Origin: UA16 sp042095135
Lineage (GTDB): Bacteria > Bacteroidota > Bacteroidia > Flavobacteriales_D > Sanyastnellaceae
NCBI GenBank assembly: GCA_042095135.1
Contig: JBELBV010000008.1
Location: 1-62,024, forward strand
Length of the DNA stretch: 62,024 nucleotides
Reading direction: 5' to 3'
This document shows, one piece after another, positions 26,502 to 36,300 of this stretch; position 1 is the stretch's first letter; each line of letters opens with the position of its first letter. The notes beneath the pieces were generated by a model. It had not been told where the DNA came from and did not search any database. It saw only the letters and a list, made by a program, of their open reading frames with translations. The position numbers and the translations under genes are program-made.

Positions 26502-27436
26502 CCCCGAACAGACTTCACAAACGCACTGAACGCTTTTACGCTGCGTTTGGCCTCGGGCAAAACGTCCGGAAACAATTGCCAACCGTGCAACGCCGCTGTT
26601 TCCAATCGTTCCGAGAATGCAACACCTTGATCTCGAAATGACCGACAAGCGAGTTCAAAATCAGGGTACAAGTACTCTGCTTTTGATGCCTCGATGTACA
26701 CGTTAGATAGGCCTGATAACGTTTGACCAAGCGGTGCTACCCTGGCGTCCTCAGCCGAGTAACCTTGCAGATAATGCGAGGCGTATTCCACCATGTCGAG
26801 GCGTTCAAACGGGCTGAGGTCAGTGTGGTTGCTTCGGTTGCTGTTGGAATGTGGGCTCAAGTCTAGCCACGGCGAAAACAACCCAATGCCTTGCACGTTT
26901 TGACCGGAACGCTGCGTCCACTCCAGAGTGGCGGACAACGCCAAATTTCCGCCGGCTGAATCTCCCAGCACCCACAGGTCTTTGCTTCGATTGGTCAATC
27001 CTTCTAATACGCTCAAAACATCCTCCAAAGGTGCAGGAAACGGATGCTCCGGCGCCAGCCGGTACTCCGGGATCCAAACCTCACAATGCAAATCAACAAC
27101 AAGCGCAGACGCAAATGCCCGGTGTGTCCACGCACTTCCAAAGGCAAAACCGCCCCCATGCACCAAGACCAAGACAGGTGATTCCCGTTCTTCGCTGCGT
27201 TGGCTGCCGTGCCGAGGGTACAGCTTGGCACAGGGAATCCCATTCAAAACCGTACGTTCAAAGACAACATTGAAATGGCCTGGGTACAAACGGGCCAATC
27301 CGTCCAGTGAAGCCCGGATTTGTTCGGGACTCATCCCCACCACATCGCGGCGAACGACCCGTCCCAGCTGGTGGCTCGCCCGCAAAAACCGCTTGGGAAA
27401 GGACCAAAGTAATTCGGTGACACGCGTCGGCTTCAT
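26498..27436 (-). CDS. Alpha/beta hydrolase, hormone-sensitive-lipase type esterase
   Basis: A 312-residue hydrolase without a signal peptide. The start at 27436 overlaps the stop of the upstream M14 gene (ATGA), so the longer frame from 27514 is unlikely. The oxyanion motif HGGG is at 93-96, the nucleophile Ser160 is in GDSAGGN, and the EYRLAPEHPFPAPLED segment is diagnostic of the HSL group. A His in ALHGWQLFP near the C-terminus is the likely third catalytic residue. Such enzymes hydrolyse short acyl esters. Coupling to an M14 peptidase suggests a shared transcript rather than a known pathway. Confidence 0.88.
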   Translation of the reverse strand: MKPTRVTELLWSFPKRFLRASHQLGRVVRRDVVGMSPEQIRASLDGLARLYPGHFNVVFERTVLNGIPCAKLYPRHGSQRSEERESPVLVLVHGGGFAFGSAWTHRAFASALVVDLHCEVWIPEYRLAPEHPFPAPLEDVLSVLEGLTNRSKDLWVLGDSAGGNLALSATLEWTQRSGQNVQGIGLFSPWLDLSPHSNSNRSNHTDLSPFERLDMVEYASHYLQGYSAEDARVAPLGQTLSGLSNVYIEASKAEYLYPDFELACRSFRDQGVAFSERLETAALHGWQLFPDVLPEAKRSVKAFSAFVKSVRG

Positions 27437-29214
27437 TCTCTGTCGTTCGTGGATTTGTATACCGGATAGCGATTGGCTGTTCCTTCGTAGTGCGGAGAAG
27501 CCCTGTACAGCCAATTCAATTGTGCACGAGCATTTTCACCCAATTCCGGATCACTCGCTTTCGCCTGTTCGAAGGAAGTCCGCAACAAGTTGTCCGAAGC
27601 CAACAGTTCTGCAGCCGTCTCTTCGAAAACGTAGCCGCTGAAGTGCTCTTTCTGCTGCATAGCGCTGTCAAAGAAATTCCACGTGAAAAAGGAGTCGTGG
27701 CCCCGAGGATCCAGCACCTCGCACAGATAGCGCAAGCGGACTTGATCCGCTGGAATAATCCAATCGCCAGCAAAAAGCCGAACCGGGATTACCGACCAAG
27801 CGACCGAATCCAATGCATTCATGTGGTGTCCTTCGTACGGACGCGATGAAGACGAGAATCCTTGAATCTCTCCAGCGCGCAAGAGCATTGTTGTATCATT
27901 CTCCATGGCTTCCATCTCCACTCCGTTTCGCTGCAATCGCTCCACCACATGCCGCCATGCCTGCGGGATTGCCCAGAATTCAGGAACTTCAGCCTCCACC
28001 GATGGTGCATAGTGGTTATAGAACGGGATTTCCTTGCTCCACCGACTTGAGCGATCGTATTTGAGTCTCAATTCACCGGTGACAGGGCTGATTTCATTTC
28101 GGGATTCAAAGCCTTCAAACGACAAAGGCGTGAACTGTTCAGTTCGTTCCCACCGAACCGGGGCCCTCTCGATGGCATCCCAACGCGCTGCTTCTGCCGC
28201 TCGTACCTCCTTCAAGTCATCGCTTCGCAAGCGGATGAAATCAACAACGCTCTCAATGAAAGCCTGCGTTGCCTGTACCCGTACAGAAAACGGCTTCAAC
28301 ATGTGCGCTTCAGCGGTGAAACCGATGCAGCCAAACAACGCTGCATACCCCGTACTGTACCGAGGCGTTTCCAAAAACCCTTCAATGCCCTCCTCAGGGG
28401 TATCGCCGATGGAATAAACGTAAGGACTGGTCGGAATACCACGCTGTTCCATGGACGCATAAAGCGCAGGCTCCATATGCTCCCGAATGAAGCTGCCCAA
28501 TACTGGGCCCGCCTTGTCAGGCTGGGTGGATATCAAGGTCATTTCGTAAGGATAGTCCGCACCATTGGTGGTGTGTGTATCAATGAACACCTCCGGTGTG
28601 AAGGCCTGAAACAAGTCCACAAAAGCTCCGGAATTGCGGCTGTCCATTTTGATAAAATCCCGGTTCAAATCGAGGTTTCGGGCGTTCCCTCTAAACCCGT
28701 ACTCCTCCGGCCCATCCTGATTCGTCCGTGTGCAGCAATTTCTGTTGAGCGCTCCCCCCACATTGTACATGGGGATGACCACAACATCCATGGATTCAAG
28801 CACCGAACGACGCCCTTCGCTGTCCGCTAGAAGTGATCGAAACCACGCAACTGACGCATCCACCCCGCACGGTTCACCCGGGTGAATGGCATTGTTGATG
28901 AGCAGCCCCAGTTTACTCGATTTCCGTAGGTTGCGCAGGCCATTTAGGTCGTTGGATTCGAGCGCAGAAAGACTCAAGACAAACGCATGGATCGGTCGAC
29001 CCACATCGCTTTTTCCCACTTCGATTAAGTGGGCTTCTTCGCAGGCTTCGGCAAACCCTTCAAATACAGCTATTGTCTCTTCCCAAGTTGGCGTTCGGTT
29101 GTTGTCCACGATGACCAAAGGATCAGAAAATGTAGATTCTTGTGTGAAGCCAGAGGCTGCTAGCAAAAGCATGGCACACAGGAACAAGACTTGAAAGCGA
29201 GGAATTAAGGGCAT
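27433..29214 (-). CDS. Exported M14 family zinc carboxypeptidase-like protein
   Basis: A 593-residue protein with a signal peptide (LLLAASGFTQ). The M14 zinc site is visible as His111 and Glu114 in AIHPGEPCG and His214 in IDTHTTNG; NLDLNRDF supplies the substrate-binding arginine. The region after about 340 is a beta-rich extension without clear family. M14 enzymes remove C-terminal residues or cleave amide bonds in peptides and cell-wall material. It is divergent from yqgE across about 42 bases and is translationally coupled to the downstream esterase. Confidence 0.85.
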   Translation of the reverse strand: MPLIPRFQVLFLCAMLLLAASGFTQESTFSDPLVIVDNNRTPTWEETIAVFEGFAEACEEAHLIEVGKSDVGRPIHAFVLSLSALESNDLNGLRNLRKSSKLGLLINNAIHPGEPCGVDASVAWFRSLLADSEGRRSVLESMDVVVIPMYNVGGALNRNCCTRTNQDGPEEYGFRGNARNLDLNRDFIKMDSRNSGAFVDLFQAFTPEVFIDTHTTNGADYPYEMTLISTQPDKAGPVLGSFIREHMEPALYASMEQRGIPTSPYVYSIGDTPEEGIEGFLETPRYSTGYAALFGCIGFTAEAHMLKPFSVRVQATQAFIESVVDFIRLRSDDLKEVRAAEAARWDAIERAPVRWERTEQFTPLSFEGFESRNEISPVTGELRLKYDRSSRWSKEIPFYNHYAPSVEAEVPEFWAIPQAWRHVVERLQRNGVEMEAMENDTTMLLRAGEIQGFSSSSRPYEGHHMNALDSVAWSVIPVRLFAGDWIIPADQVRLRYLCEVLDPRGHDSFFTWNFFDSAMQQKEHFSGYVFEETAAELLASDNLLRTSFEQAKASDPELGENARAQLNWLYRASPHYEGTANRYPVYKSTNDRE

Positions 29215-29256
29215 GTTGCGGTTTTTATTCTACTGCAAAAATCAGAACTTTGGCTT

Positions 29257-29835
29257 ATGATTCGTTTTACGCCGTCATCCAGTGGAAAACCCGAGCCAGG
29301 AAAGATTCTGCTGGCTGAGCCATTCATGGCGGATCCGCACTTTGGACGCAAGGCTATTTTGTTATGTGAACATAACGAAGAAGGCTCGTTTGGCTTTGTT
29401 TTGAACAATTTTATCGAGGTAGGCTTAAACGAATTACTCGATGACTTGCCGTCAGTGGAGTGCAGGCTAAGCCTCGGCGGCCCGGTTAAGAATTCAAATC
29501 TCTACTACCTCCACACCATACAGGGAGCTCCAGATGCTATTGCTGTACAGCCAGGCCTGTTCATGGGCGGCGATTTCGATTGGGTGCGCTCCCTCTTGGA
29601 AGCGGGCGAGCAACTCGAGGGCAGGCTCCGCTTCTTCATTGGATATGCCGGGTGGACACCGGGGCAACTCGAAGATGAAATCAGAAGCCGATCTTGGTTC
29701 GTCACCAACGCAGATATCGATACCATCATGAACACCGAAGCAGAGGACGAGGTCCTTTGGAAATCGTTGGTTACCGAGATGGGCGCCGGTTTCGACCACA
29801 TCGCAAATGCTCCAGCGGATCCGTCCATGAACTGA
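29257..29835 (+). CDS. YqgE/AlgH family protein
   Basis: A 192-residue member of the UPF0301 family, which occurs across Gram-negative bacteria. Diagnostic segments are PGKILLAEPFM, FGRKAILLCEHNEEGSFGFVLN, LSLGGPV and RFFIGYAGWTPGQLEDEI. No biochemical activity is established for the family. The ATG at 29257 gives the standard N-terminus. A GAACTTTG element ends 4 bases before the ATG and resembles the -7 box with one mismatch. The gene is convergent with the DUF2797 gene. Confidence 0.9.
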   Translation: MIRFTPSSSGKPEPGKILLAEPFMADPHFGRKAILLCEHNEEGSFGFVLNNFIEVGLNELLDDLPSVECRLSLGGPVKNSNLYYLHTIQGAPDAIAVQPGLFMGGDFDWVRSLLEAGEQLEGRLRFFIGYAGWTPGQLEDEIRSRSWFVTNADIDTIMNTEAEDEVLWKSLVTEMGAGFDHIANAPADPSMN

Positions 29836-29842
29836 CTTCGAA

Positions 29843-30670
29843 TCAACCGATGTTGATGAGAACACGGTAACCGCTGTGGCGACGCACATTCATTACCCGT
29901 CCTCCATCGAAAAGTAAGTACTGTCCCTTGATGCCTTCAAGCGTTCCTTCAATGTGCGGGGCCTTATCCAAGGTTAGAGAGTTCACTTTGGCCGGATACT
30001 TCATTACGGGATACATGAATTCTTCCGGGTGCTCATCGATGAAAAATGGCTCATAGTCCGGTCCCAAATGGTCGAAGCATTCTTCCTTCCAGCCCTCTAG
30101 CTCTGGGAGGTCCGGCTGCACGTCCCCAAGCATTTTGCGAAAATTCGTCTTATCTGATAGAATCTCTTTCAAGGCCACTTCCATCTCTCCTGCGAGCTGG
30201 CGATACGGCGTCTCCGCAATGGCAACGGCTGCTACGGCTCCTTGATCGTGCCAGCGGTATGGTCGGTTGGTCGTCCTCGTGACTCCGACTTTGAATGCGC
30301 CTGTCTGGCTGACGTAAACGTAATGCGGCTGGTTGTGATGCTTTTGTTCCCATTCAAAGTCGCGCAAAGCGATGCCCTCATGAATTCGACTCAATTCAGG
30401 ACGCAACACGCTTTCTACGGCCGCCGGATGCTCTGCCCACGCTTGGTACGACATGCCTTCTCCGTAGGCTTTTCGGATGGTCTGTCCGGTCACACGGCAG
30501 TGAATTTGGCCATCAAATTGGATGTGGATCCGTTGACCTACCCATGCGTTCATCCCCTCACCAGCAAGTATTTCGAGCACATCTGCCCCCCGTAACACGT
30601 AGTCTACTTGGCCGTCCTCATTGGCTTGAGCCGAAGTTTCCAGCTTGCGCAAATTTCCTTCCCAATTCAT
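29843..30670 (-). CDS. DUF2797 domain-containing protein
   Basis: A 275-residue cytoplasmic protein with the DUF2797 pattern. CRVTGQTIRKAYGEGMSYQ resembles part of the family's Cys-bearing motif, and QKHHNQPHYVYVSQTGAFKVGVTRTTNRPYRWHDQGA recalls a GIY-YIG-like or tRNA-modification-type fold, but no activity is known. I chose the ATG at 30670 (MNWEGNL); the longer frame to 30790 has no homology-like content and would overlap the upstream T9SS gene's leader. It is divergent from the T9SS cargo and convergent with yqgE. Confidence 0.8.
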   Translation of the reverse strand: MNWEGNLRKLETSAQANEDGQVDYVLRGADVLEILAGEGMNAWVGQRIHIQFDGQIHCRVTGQTIRKAYGEGMSYQAWAEHPAAVESVLRPELSRIHEGIALRDFEWEQKHHNQPHYVYVSQTGAFKVGVTRTTNRPYRWHDQGAVAAVAIAETPYRQLAGEMEVALKEILSDKTNFRKMLGDVQPDLPELEGWKEECFDHLGPDYEPFFIDEHPEEFMYPVMKYPAKVNSLTLDKAPHIEGTLEGIKGQYLLFDGGRVMNVRRHSGYRVLINIG

Positions 30671-30750
30671 AACACGAAGGTAATGCGGCGCCCGGCTACG
30701 AGGTTTTCTGAACGAAATTGAGTAAATTGCAATTACGAAACACAAAGCGC

Positions 30751-31647
30751 ATGAAGAACACTCTACTCTTACTCGGCCTTGCATTCTCATTCACTGCATT
30801 CGGCCAGACCCTTTACGAAGAAGGATTTGAAGGCTTTGCAGCCGGAGATTACGTTACCGATAGTCCCGTATGGATCACTTGGGCAGCCGGTCAAGAAGGC
30901 ACCGATGGTGACGCCCAAATCTCGAGCGACTACGCCAACACCGGTGACAATTCTTTGCACGTCTTCGCGACTGCTGCAGCAGGCGGTCCATTGGATGTAG
31001 TGATGCTCGCCGGTTTGGATGAAGGCGTGTATGTTGGTTCGTGGATGATGTATGTCACCGACGGCAACTCGGCGTATTACAACGTACAAGAAGACCAGGC
31101 ACCCGGTGTGGGTTGGGCGTTTGATGTAACATTCGCCTTTACGGGTGACTTACAAATCGTCATGGACGGAGCCACTGTTGGTTCAGGGACCTTCCCCATC
31201 GACGAATGGTTTGAAGTGCGTCATGATCTGGATTTGGACAACGACATGATCACGGTCACCATCGCAGGCACTGAAGTAGGAAGCTTTACATTCGACTCAC
31301 CGTTCGGAGGGGTAAACTTCTTCGGATACGGGGACGGCACAACGATTGGTAACTACTACGTAGATGACATCAGCCTGTCCGTTCCTGCCAGCATTGGTGA
31401 AGTGACTGAGGACATCGCCTTTACGTTCGGCCCCAACCCGGCAGCCACTTACATCAACCTACAGGGGCAGCCTGACAACGCCATGGTGCGCATCCACGCC
31501 TTGAACGGCCAGTTGGTCCACGAGCAAGTCGTGAACAACATGAACCGCGGTGAGACCATTGAATTGGACCTCGACAACGGCATCTACTTTTTGGAAGTAA
31601 ATTCAGGAGCAAAGCGTTCTACGCAACGTTTGGTTGTGCAGCGTTAA
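30751..31647 (+). CDS. Secreted protein with T9SS type A sorting domain
   Basis: A 298-residue exported protein. The start at 30751 puts a signal peptide first (MKNTLLLLGLAFSFTAFGQ). Residues about 22-215 form a beta-sandwich (FEGFAAGDYV, FDVTFAFTGD, VDDISLSVP) resembling lectin/laminin-G-like or CBM folds, though I cannot assign a family. The C-terminus is a T9SS type A domain: FGPNPAATYINL, MVRIHALNGQLV, and the final IYFLEVNS..STQRLVVQR. It is followed by a strong terminator, so it is probably transcribed alone. Confidence 0.85.
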   Translation: MKNTLLLLGLAFSFTAFGQTLYEEGFEGFAAGDYVTDSPVWITWAAGQEGTDGDAQISSDYANTGDNSLHVFATAAAGGPLDVVMLAGLDEGVYVGSWMMYVTDGNSAYYNVQEDQAPGVGWAFDVTFAFTGDLQIVMDGATVGSGTFPIDEWFEVRHDLDLDNDMITVTIAGTEVGSFTFDSPFGGVNFFGYGDGTTIGNYYVDDISLSVPASIGEVTEDIAFTFGPNPAATYINLQGQPDNAMVRIHALNGQLVHEQVVNNMNRGETIELDLDNGIYFLEVNSGAKRSTQRLVVQR

Positions 31648-31670
31648 GCTTCTTTAGAATATCGAATTGG

Positions 31671-31697
31671 AAAAGCCCGCGTTTGCGGGCTTTTTTT
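31671..31697 (+). terminator. Intrinsic terminator after the 298-residue T9SS gene
   Basis: A perfect 10-bp stem, AAAAGCCCGC at 31671-31680 with GCGGGCTTTT at 31685-31694, has a GTTT loop and a T run to 31697. It lies 23 bases after the stop codon. Confidence 0.93.
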
Positions 31698-31826
31698 ATG
31701 CTCACAAAAGTCCGAGGCAACGCGGTACGGTTATTGCCACCACGATGTTGAGAAAGACCATACCCAACGCAGAACAGAAGCCGGCAGGGAGAAGTAATTT
31801 TATCGTGATAAAGGAAACAGGAAGCA

Positions 31827-33317
31827 ATGAAGAGAACCACTAAGCTCTTACTGTCGGGCTCATTCGCACTATTGATGTTTGCAGGAACGACGATGGGCCA
31901 CGCGCAAGCATCTCACACCATTCAAGTTCAAGTGGAGGGATTAAACCAAGATACCGTCTACTTGGCGCATTACAATGGAAATAAGCTTTACTACTCTGAC
32001 ACCACGGTAACGGATGCTGAAGGTCGCTTGACCTTCCCTGGACGTCCCTACGAACAATGCGGCAAGCACGCCATCGTCATTCCGGGACCAAAGTACTTTG
32101 AATTTATGGCCGTCACAGAGGATATCGTCATCGAGACAAAAGCCTCCGACCCGTCCAAATACGTAAACGTCATCGAGAGCAACGAAAACAAGGTGTTCTA
32201 TGAATTCCTCGGTTTCATCGGTGAGCGGCGCTCCATAGCTACTCCTTATGAACAGACCTTGAAGGATTCCACCGCCTCAGAGGAAGCCATTCAGGAGGCC
32301 CGTCAAGTGTTGACTGATCTCGGGCAAGAAGTGGGCGCCGAACAGCAGCGGATCCTTGAGGTTCATGCGGATAAGCTATTCGCCAAGTACTTGAACATGG
32401 TACTGGAACCCACCATACCGGAAGCTCCGAAAAACATAGTGAATGCACAAGAATTGCAATACCGCTGGTATTTAGACCATTACTGGGACCGCGTTGACTT
32501 TGATGACCCTCGCTTGGTGCACGACGGGAGTTTCCACCAAATCCTGGACACGTATTGGACCAGAGTGCTGCCTCAAGTACCCGACACGTTACTGAATTCT
32601 GCGGACCGCTTGATCGCAAAGGCCTCAGGAAACGATGAAATGTTCAAGTATATCACGCACTACATCACCTTCAATTCAGAGTCTTCTCAGGTCATGTGCA
32701 TGGACAAAATCTTCGTCCACATGATTGACACGTATTACGCTACAGGTCAAGCGATTTGGATGAACGAGGAGCAATTGAAGAAAGTCATGGACCGCGCAGA
32801 TGAATTGCGCGACAGCCAGTGCGGCAGCATCATTCCCAACATCATCTTGCCTGGCCTCGACCAGCAAACCTGGATTAGCCTGTACGACATCGAAGCCAAA
32901 TACATCGCCGTGCTCATCTGGGAAAGTACATGTGGCCACTGCAAGAAGGAACTCCCCATGTACAAGGAATTGTACAAGGAATGGCATCCCAAAGGCCTTG
33001 AGATCTATGCCATTGGCAACGACTTCGAGCCCGAGCCGTGGCAAAAGTTCGTTGAAGAGCAAGAATACACCGATTGGATCAACGTCAGTGACAACCCGCT
33101 CATCAATGCCCAAGACAGTGCTTCAGCGTTAATCTATGGAGGCGTAACAACACTGAAGAGCCTCAACTTCCGCACCACATTCGATGTGTTTGCCACGCCC
33201 AAGGTGCTCTTGCTTGACAAAAACAAGAAAATCATCGGAAAGCAAATCGGCGCCGAGCAACTGGGCGACATTTTGGGACGCCTGGAAGAAATGGAGCGCA
33301 AAGGAATCCCCTATTGA
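31827..33317 (+). CDS. Exported thioredoxin-fold protein (TlpA/ResA-like with DUF4369-type N-terminus)
   Basis: A 496-residue periplasmic-type protein with a signal peptide ending at GHAQA (about 26). Residues about 28-110 look like the DUF4369 beta domain, a helical middle (about 110-330) resembles DUF5106, and the C-terminal thioredoxin fold has a CGHC redox motif with Cys369 and Cys372 in ESTCGHCKKELP. Proteins of this architecture are common in Bacteroidota and are thought to act as periplasmic thiol-disulfide reductases. A GGAAACAGGAAG stretch precedes the ATG. The gene stands alone, flanked by two terminators. Confidence 0.87.
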   Translation: MKRTTKLLLSGSFALLMFAGTTMGHAQASHTIQVQVEGLNQDTVYLAHYNGNKLYYSDTTVTDAEGRLTFPGRPYEQCGKHAIVIPGPKYFEFMAVTEDIVIETKASDPSKYVNVIESNENKVFYEFLGFIGERRSIATPYEQTLKDSTASEEAIQEARQVLTDLGQEVGAEQQRILEVHADKLFAKYLNMVLEPTIPEAPKNIVNAQELQYRWYLDHYWDRVDFDDPRLVHDGSFHQILDTYWTRVLPQVPDTLLNSADRLIAKASGNDEMFKYITHYITFNSESSQVMCMDKIFVHMIDTYYATGQAIWMNEEQLKKVMDRADELRDSQCGSIIPNIILPGLDQQTWISLYDIEAKYIAVLIWESTCGHCKKELPMYKELYKEWHPKGLEIYAIGNDFEPEPWQKFVEEQEYTDWINVSDNPLINAQDSASALIYGGVTTLKSLNFRTTFDVFATPKVLLLDKNKKIIGKQIGAEQLGDILGRLEEMERKGIPY

Positions 33318-33341
33318 ACGGCCCCAACTTTACTGCATGAA

Positions 33342-33367
33342 AAAGGCCCGCACAAGCGGGCCTTTTC
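33342..33367. terminator. Bidirectional intrinsic terminator
   Basis: A perfect 11-bp stem, AAAAGGCCCGC at 33342-33352 with GCGGGCCTTTT at 33357-33367, has an ACAA loop. T-rich ends in both directions allow it to serve the thioredoxin-fold gene on the plus strand and the convergent giant repeat gene on the minus strand. Confidence 0.92.
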
Positions 33368-33397
33368 TTTGGTTGGTTAAGTTGGTCCTATTCCGAA

Positions 33398-36300
33398 TTA
33401 CTCGGGGCATGGGAGACCAAATGAGCTCAACAAGATAAGCAAGTCAGATGTACCGACAATGTTATCGAGGTTCAAATCACCCAAGCAAGCGGGCGAGTAA
33501 TCACATGAGCCGTCGTCGTTGATAGCGGCTGGATCGTAGCTCGTTGCATTGGCGTTTGTGCATCCCGCAGGATGTGACGCATCAGCAATGATCAGCTGAC
33601 CGGCTTGGCTGACATTGTTACAAACATCGATCGTGGTGTAAACACGTGTTACACTGTAGCGACCGTCGTCCAAACGTCCAGCATAGTCAACATACGTTGT
33701 TCCGGCTACACCCGTGTCGTCGGAGGCAGCACCTGCAAAGCCGGTGGTTGCCCAATCAGCAACAGCTACTGCTGTTTCCACGACTCCGGACAAGCCTAAG
33801 TGTGGCTCATTGAATTCTCCAATGCATCCAGCGGGCTCATCAAAGTCACAAATGCCGTCGTTATCGCTGTCTGTGCAAATCGTTTGATCACAATCCTCCC
33901 ATCCTGCTGGGATGTAAGTACACGTGATATTGTTGCTCAACGTAGCCGTTGAGTCATAATTACAAGCCGTGGCATCCGTACATCCGGCACAACTTGTGAA
34001 TTCACAACTGCCATCGTTTTCCGTGGCAGAAGCATCATAATTACACGCTGTGGTGATGTCACAACCGAACACCTCGACCTCGTCGCATACGCCATCTTCG
34101 TCTTCATCTGTCAAGCAATTTCCAGCGCAATCGAGGTAATCCTCAGCGGGATACGCGCAGCTTCCGTCTTCATCTGTTGCGGCAGCATTGTAGTTACACG
34201 CATCTCCATCCGTGCAGCCTGCAACCTCAAACTCATCGCATACACCGTCGTTGTCGGAGTCGTTCAAGCATACATCGTTGCAATCGTAGCCTGTATCAGG
34301 ATATTCGCAATCGAGTGGCTGGTTTAAGGTTGCCGTTGGATCGTACGTACAAGCCGTGTCATCCATGCAACCCACACAGGAGGTGAAGTCACAACCGGCA
34401 TTGTCCGTAGCACTCGAATCGTAGTTACAAGCCGCACTGTTCATGCAGCCAACGACTTCTTCCGAGTCGCATACGCCGTCGTTATCCGTATCAACACCCG
34501 TTCCACCGCAGACGCCGCAGGCATCAAGGTACTGGCAAGAACTGTCGTCGTCGGTGGCATTCTCATTGTAGTTGCAAGCATCAGAATCGGTGCAGCCGCT
34601 TACCTCGTCTGCATCGCAAGTTCCATCGTCGTCAGCATCGCCGTCGAGCACTGTTCCAGTTCCGTTTGTTTCACCTGAACATGTATCGCAGCCAGTCGCG
34701 TAAACGCATTGAAGCAGTTCATTCAACGTGGCCGTGTCGTCATAGTTGCACGCTGTTGCATCCATGCAACCAACACACGAAGTGAATTCACATCCAGCGT
34801 CATCTGTGGCTGAAGCGTCGTAGTTGCATGCATCGTCATTCATACAACCGACTACTTCGTTTGTGTCGCATACGCCATCGTTGTCGGTGTCGACTCCTGG
34901 TCCTCCACATACGCCACATGCATCAAGGTATTGGCATGAGCTGTCGTCATCTGTTGCTGATGCATCGTAGTTGCATGCCGCATTATCGGTGCAACCGGCA
35001 ACTTCATCTGCATCACACACGCCATCATCATCGGAATCTCCGTCTACAACGGTTCCCGTGCCGTCCGTGGCACCTGAGCATGAATCACATCCTGTAGCGT
35101 ATACACACTGCAATAGCTCGTTCAAAGTAGCTGCTGCATCGTAGTTACATGCCGTTGCGTCCATACAACCTACGCATGAGGTGAAATCACATGAACCATC
35201 GTCCGTTGTTGCACTTGCATCGTAGTTGCAGGCGTTCGCATTAGTGCAACCAGAAATGATGCAAGAACCATCATCAATGGTGTATGCCGCATCGTAGTTG
35301 TCTGCAGCCGCATTCGTACATCCGTAACAGGTGACGAAATCGCAAGGCAATGGGTAAAGATTACCAGCGTCGTAATCACAGCCGTCTTCGTTCATGCAAC
35401 CTGTGCATGAAGTCCACTCACAGGCGCCTTCTTCGTTATAGTTACATGCACTTTCTATAGCGCAGGTCGTGATCAATCCAAGAGGCGTAGGGTTACCCGC
35501 CATTCCTCCAGAACAAGGCGTTGACCCACCGTTAGCTGGAGAGCACAACGTCTGCTCGAAGTACGTCGCAGTAGCATCGTAGTTGCAATCGGAAGGAATC
35601 ATGCATCCGTAATTGCTTGGCAAACAAGAACCATCGTCCTCGGTAGCTTGTGCATCATAATTCGGGGCATTCATATCCGTACAACCGTTAACTTCATTTG
35701 CATCGCACACTCCATCGTTATCAGTGTCGCCGTCAACAATTTGACCTGTTCCATCCGTTGCTCCAGAGCATGAGTCACATCCTGTCGCGTAGACACAAGT
35801 ATTCAAGCTGATGGTCGCACTAGCATCGTAATTACAAGCTTGAACAACCGTACATCCGGCGCATGAAATGCTTTCACAAGCCTCATTGGCTGGGTCATTG
35901 TAGTTGCACGTTGCAGTATCGGTGCAATTGTCAGTATCGTCGCAAATGCCATCACCGTCAGCATCAGCGGCACAGGAACCTCCGCAGACGCCTAATGCAT
36001 CAAGAGATTCACAGGATCCGTCATCATCGGTAGCAGTGTCATTGTAATTACACGCTGCAGAATAGGTACATCCCGCTACTTCGTACACATCACACACACC
36101 ATCATTGTCCGTGTCGCCATCGATGACTGTGCCAGTGCCGTCCGTGGCACCTGAGCATGAATCACAACCGGTGGCGAATACGCACGTAGCAGAGCTAATC
36201 GTCGCAGTTGCGTCGTAATTACAAGCCTGCACAACCGTGCAACCAGCACAAGACAAGCTCTCGCATGCTTCATTGGCTGAATCGCTATAGTTACATGCAG

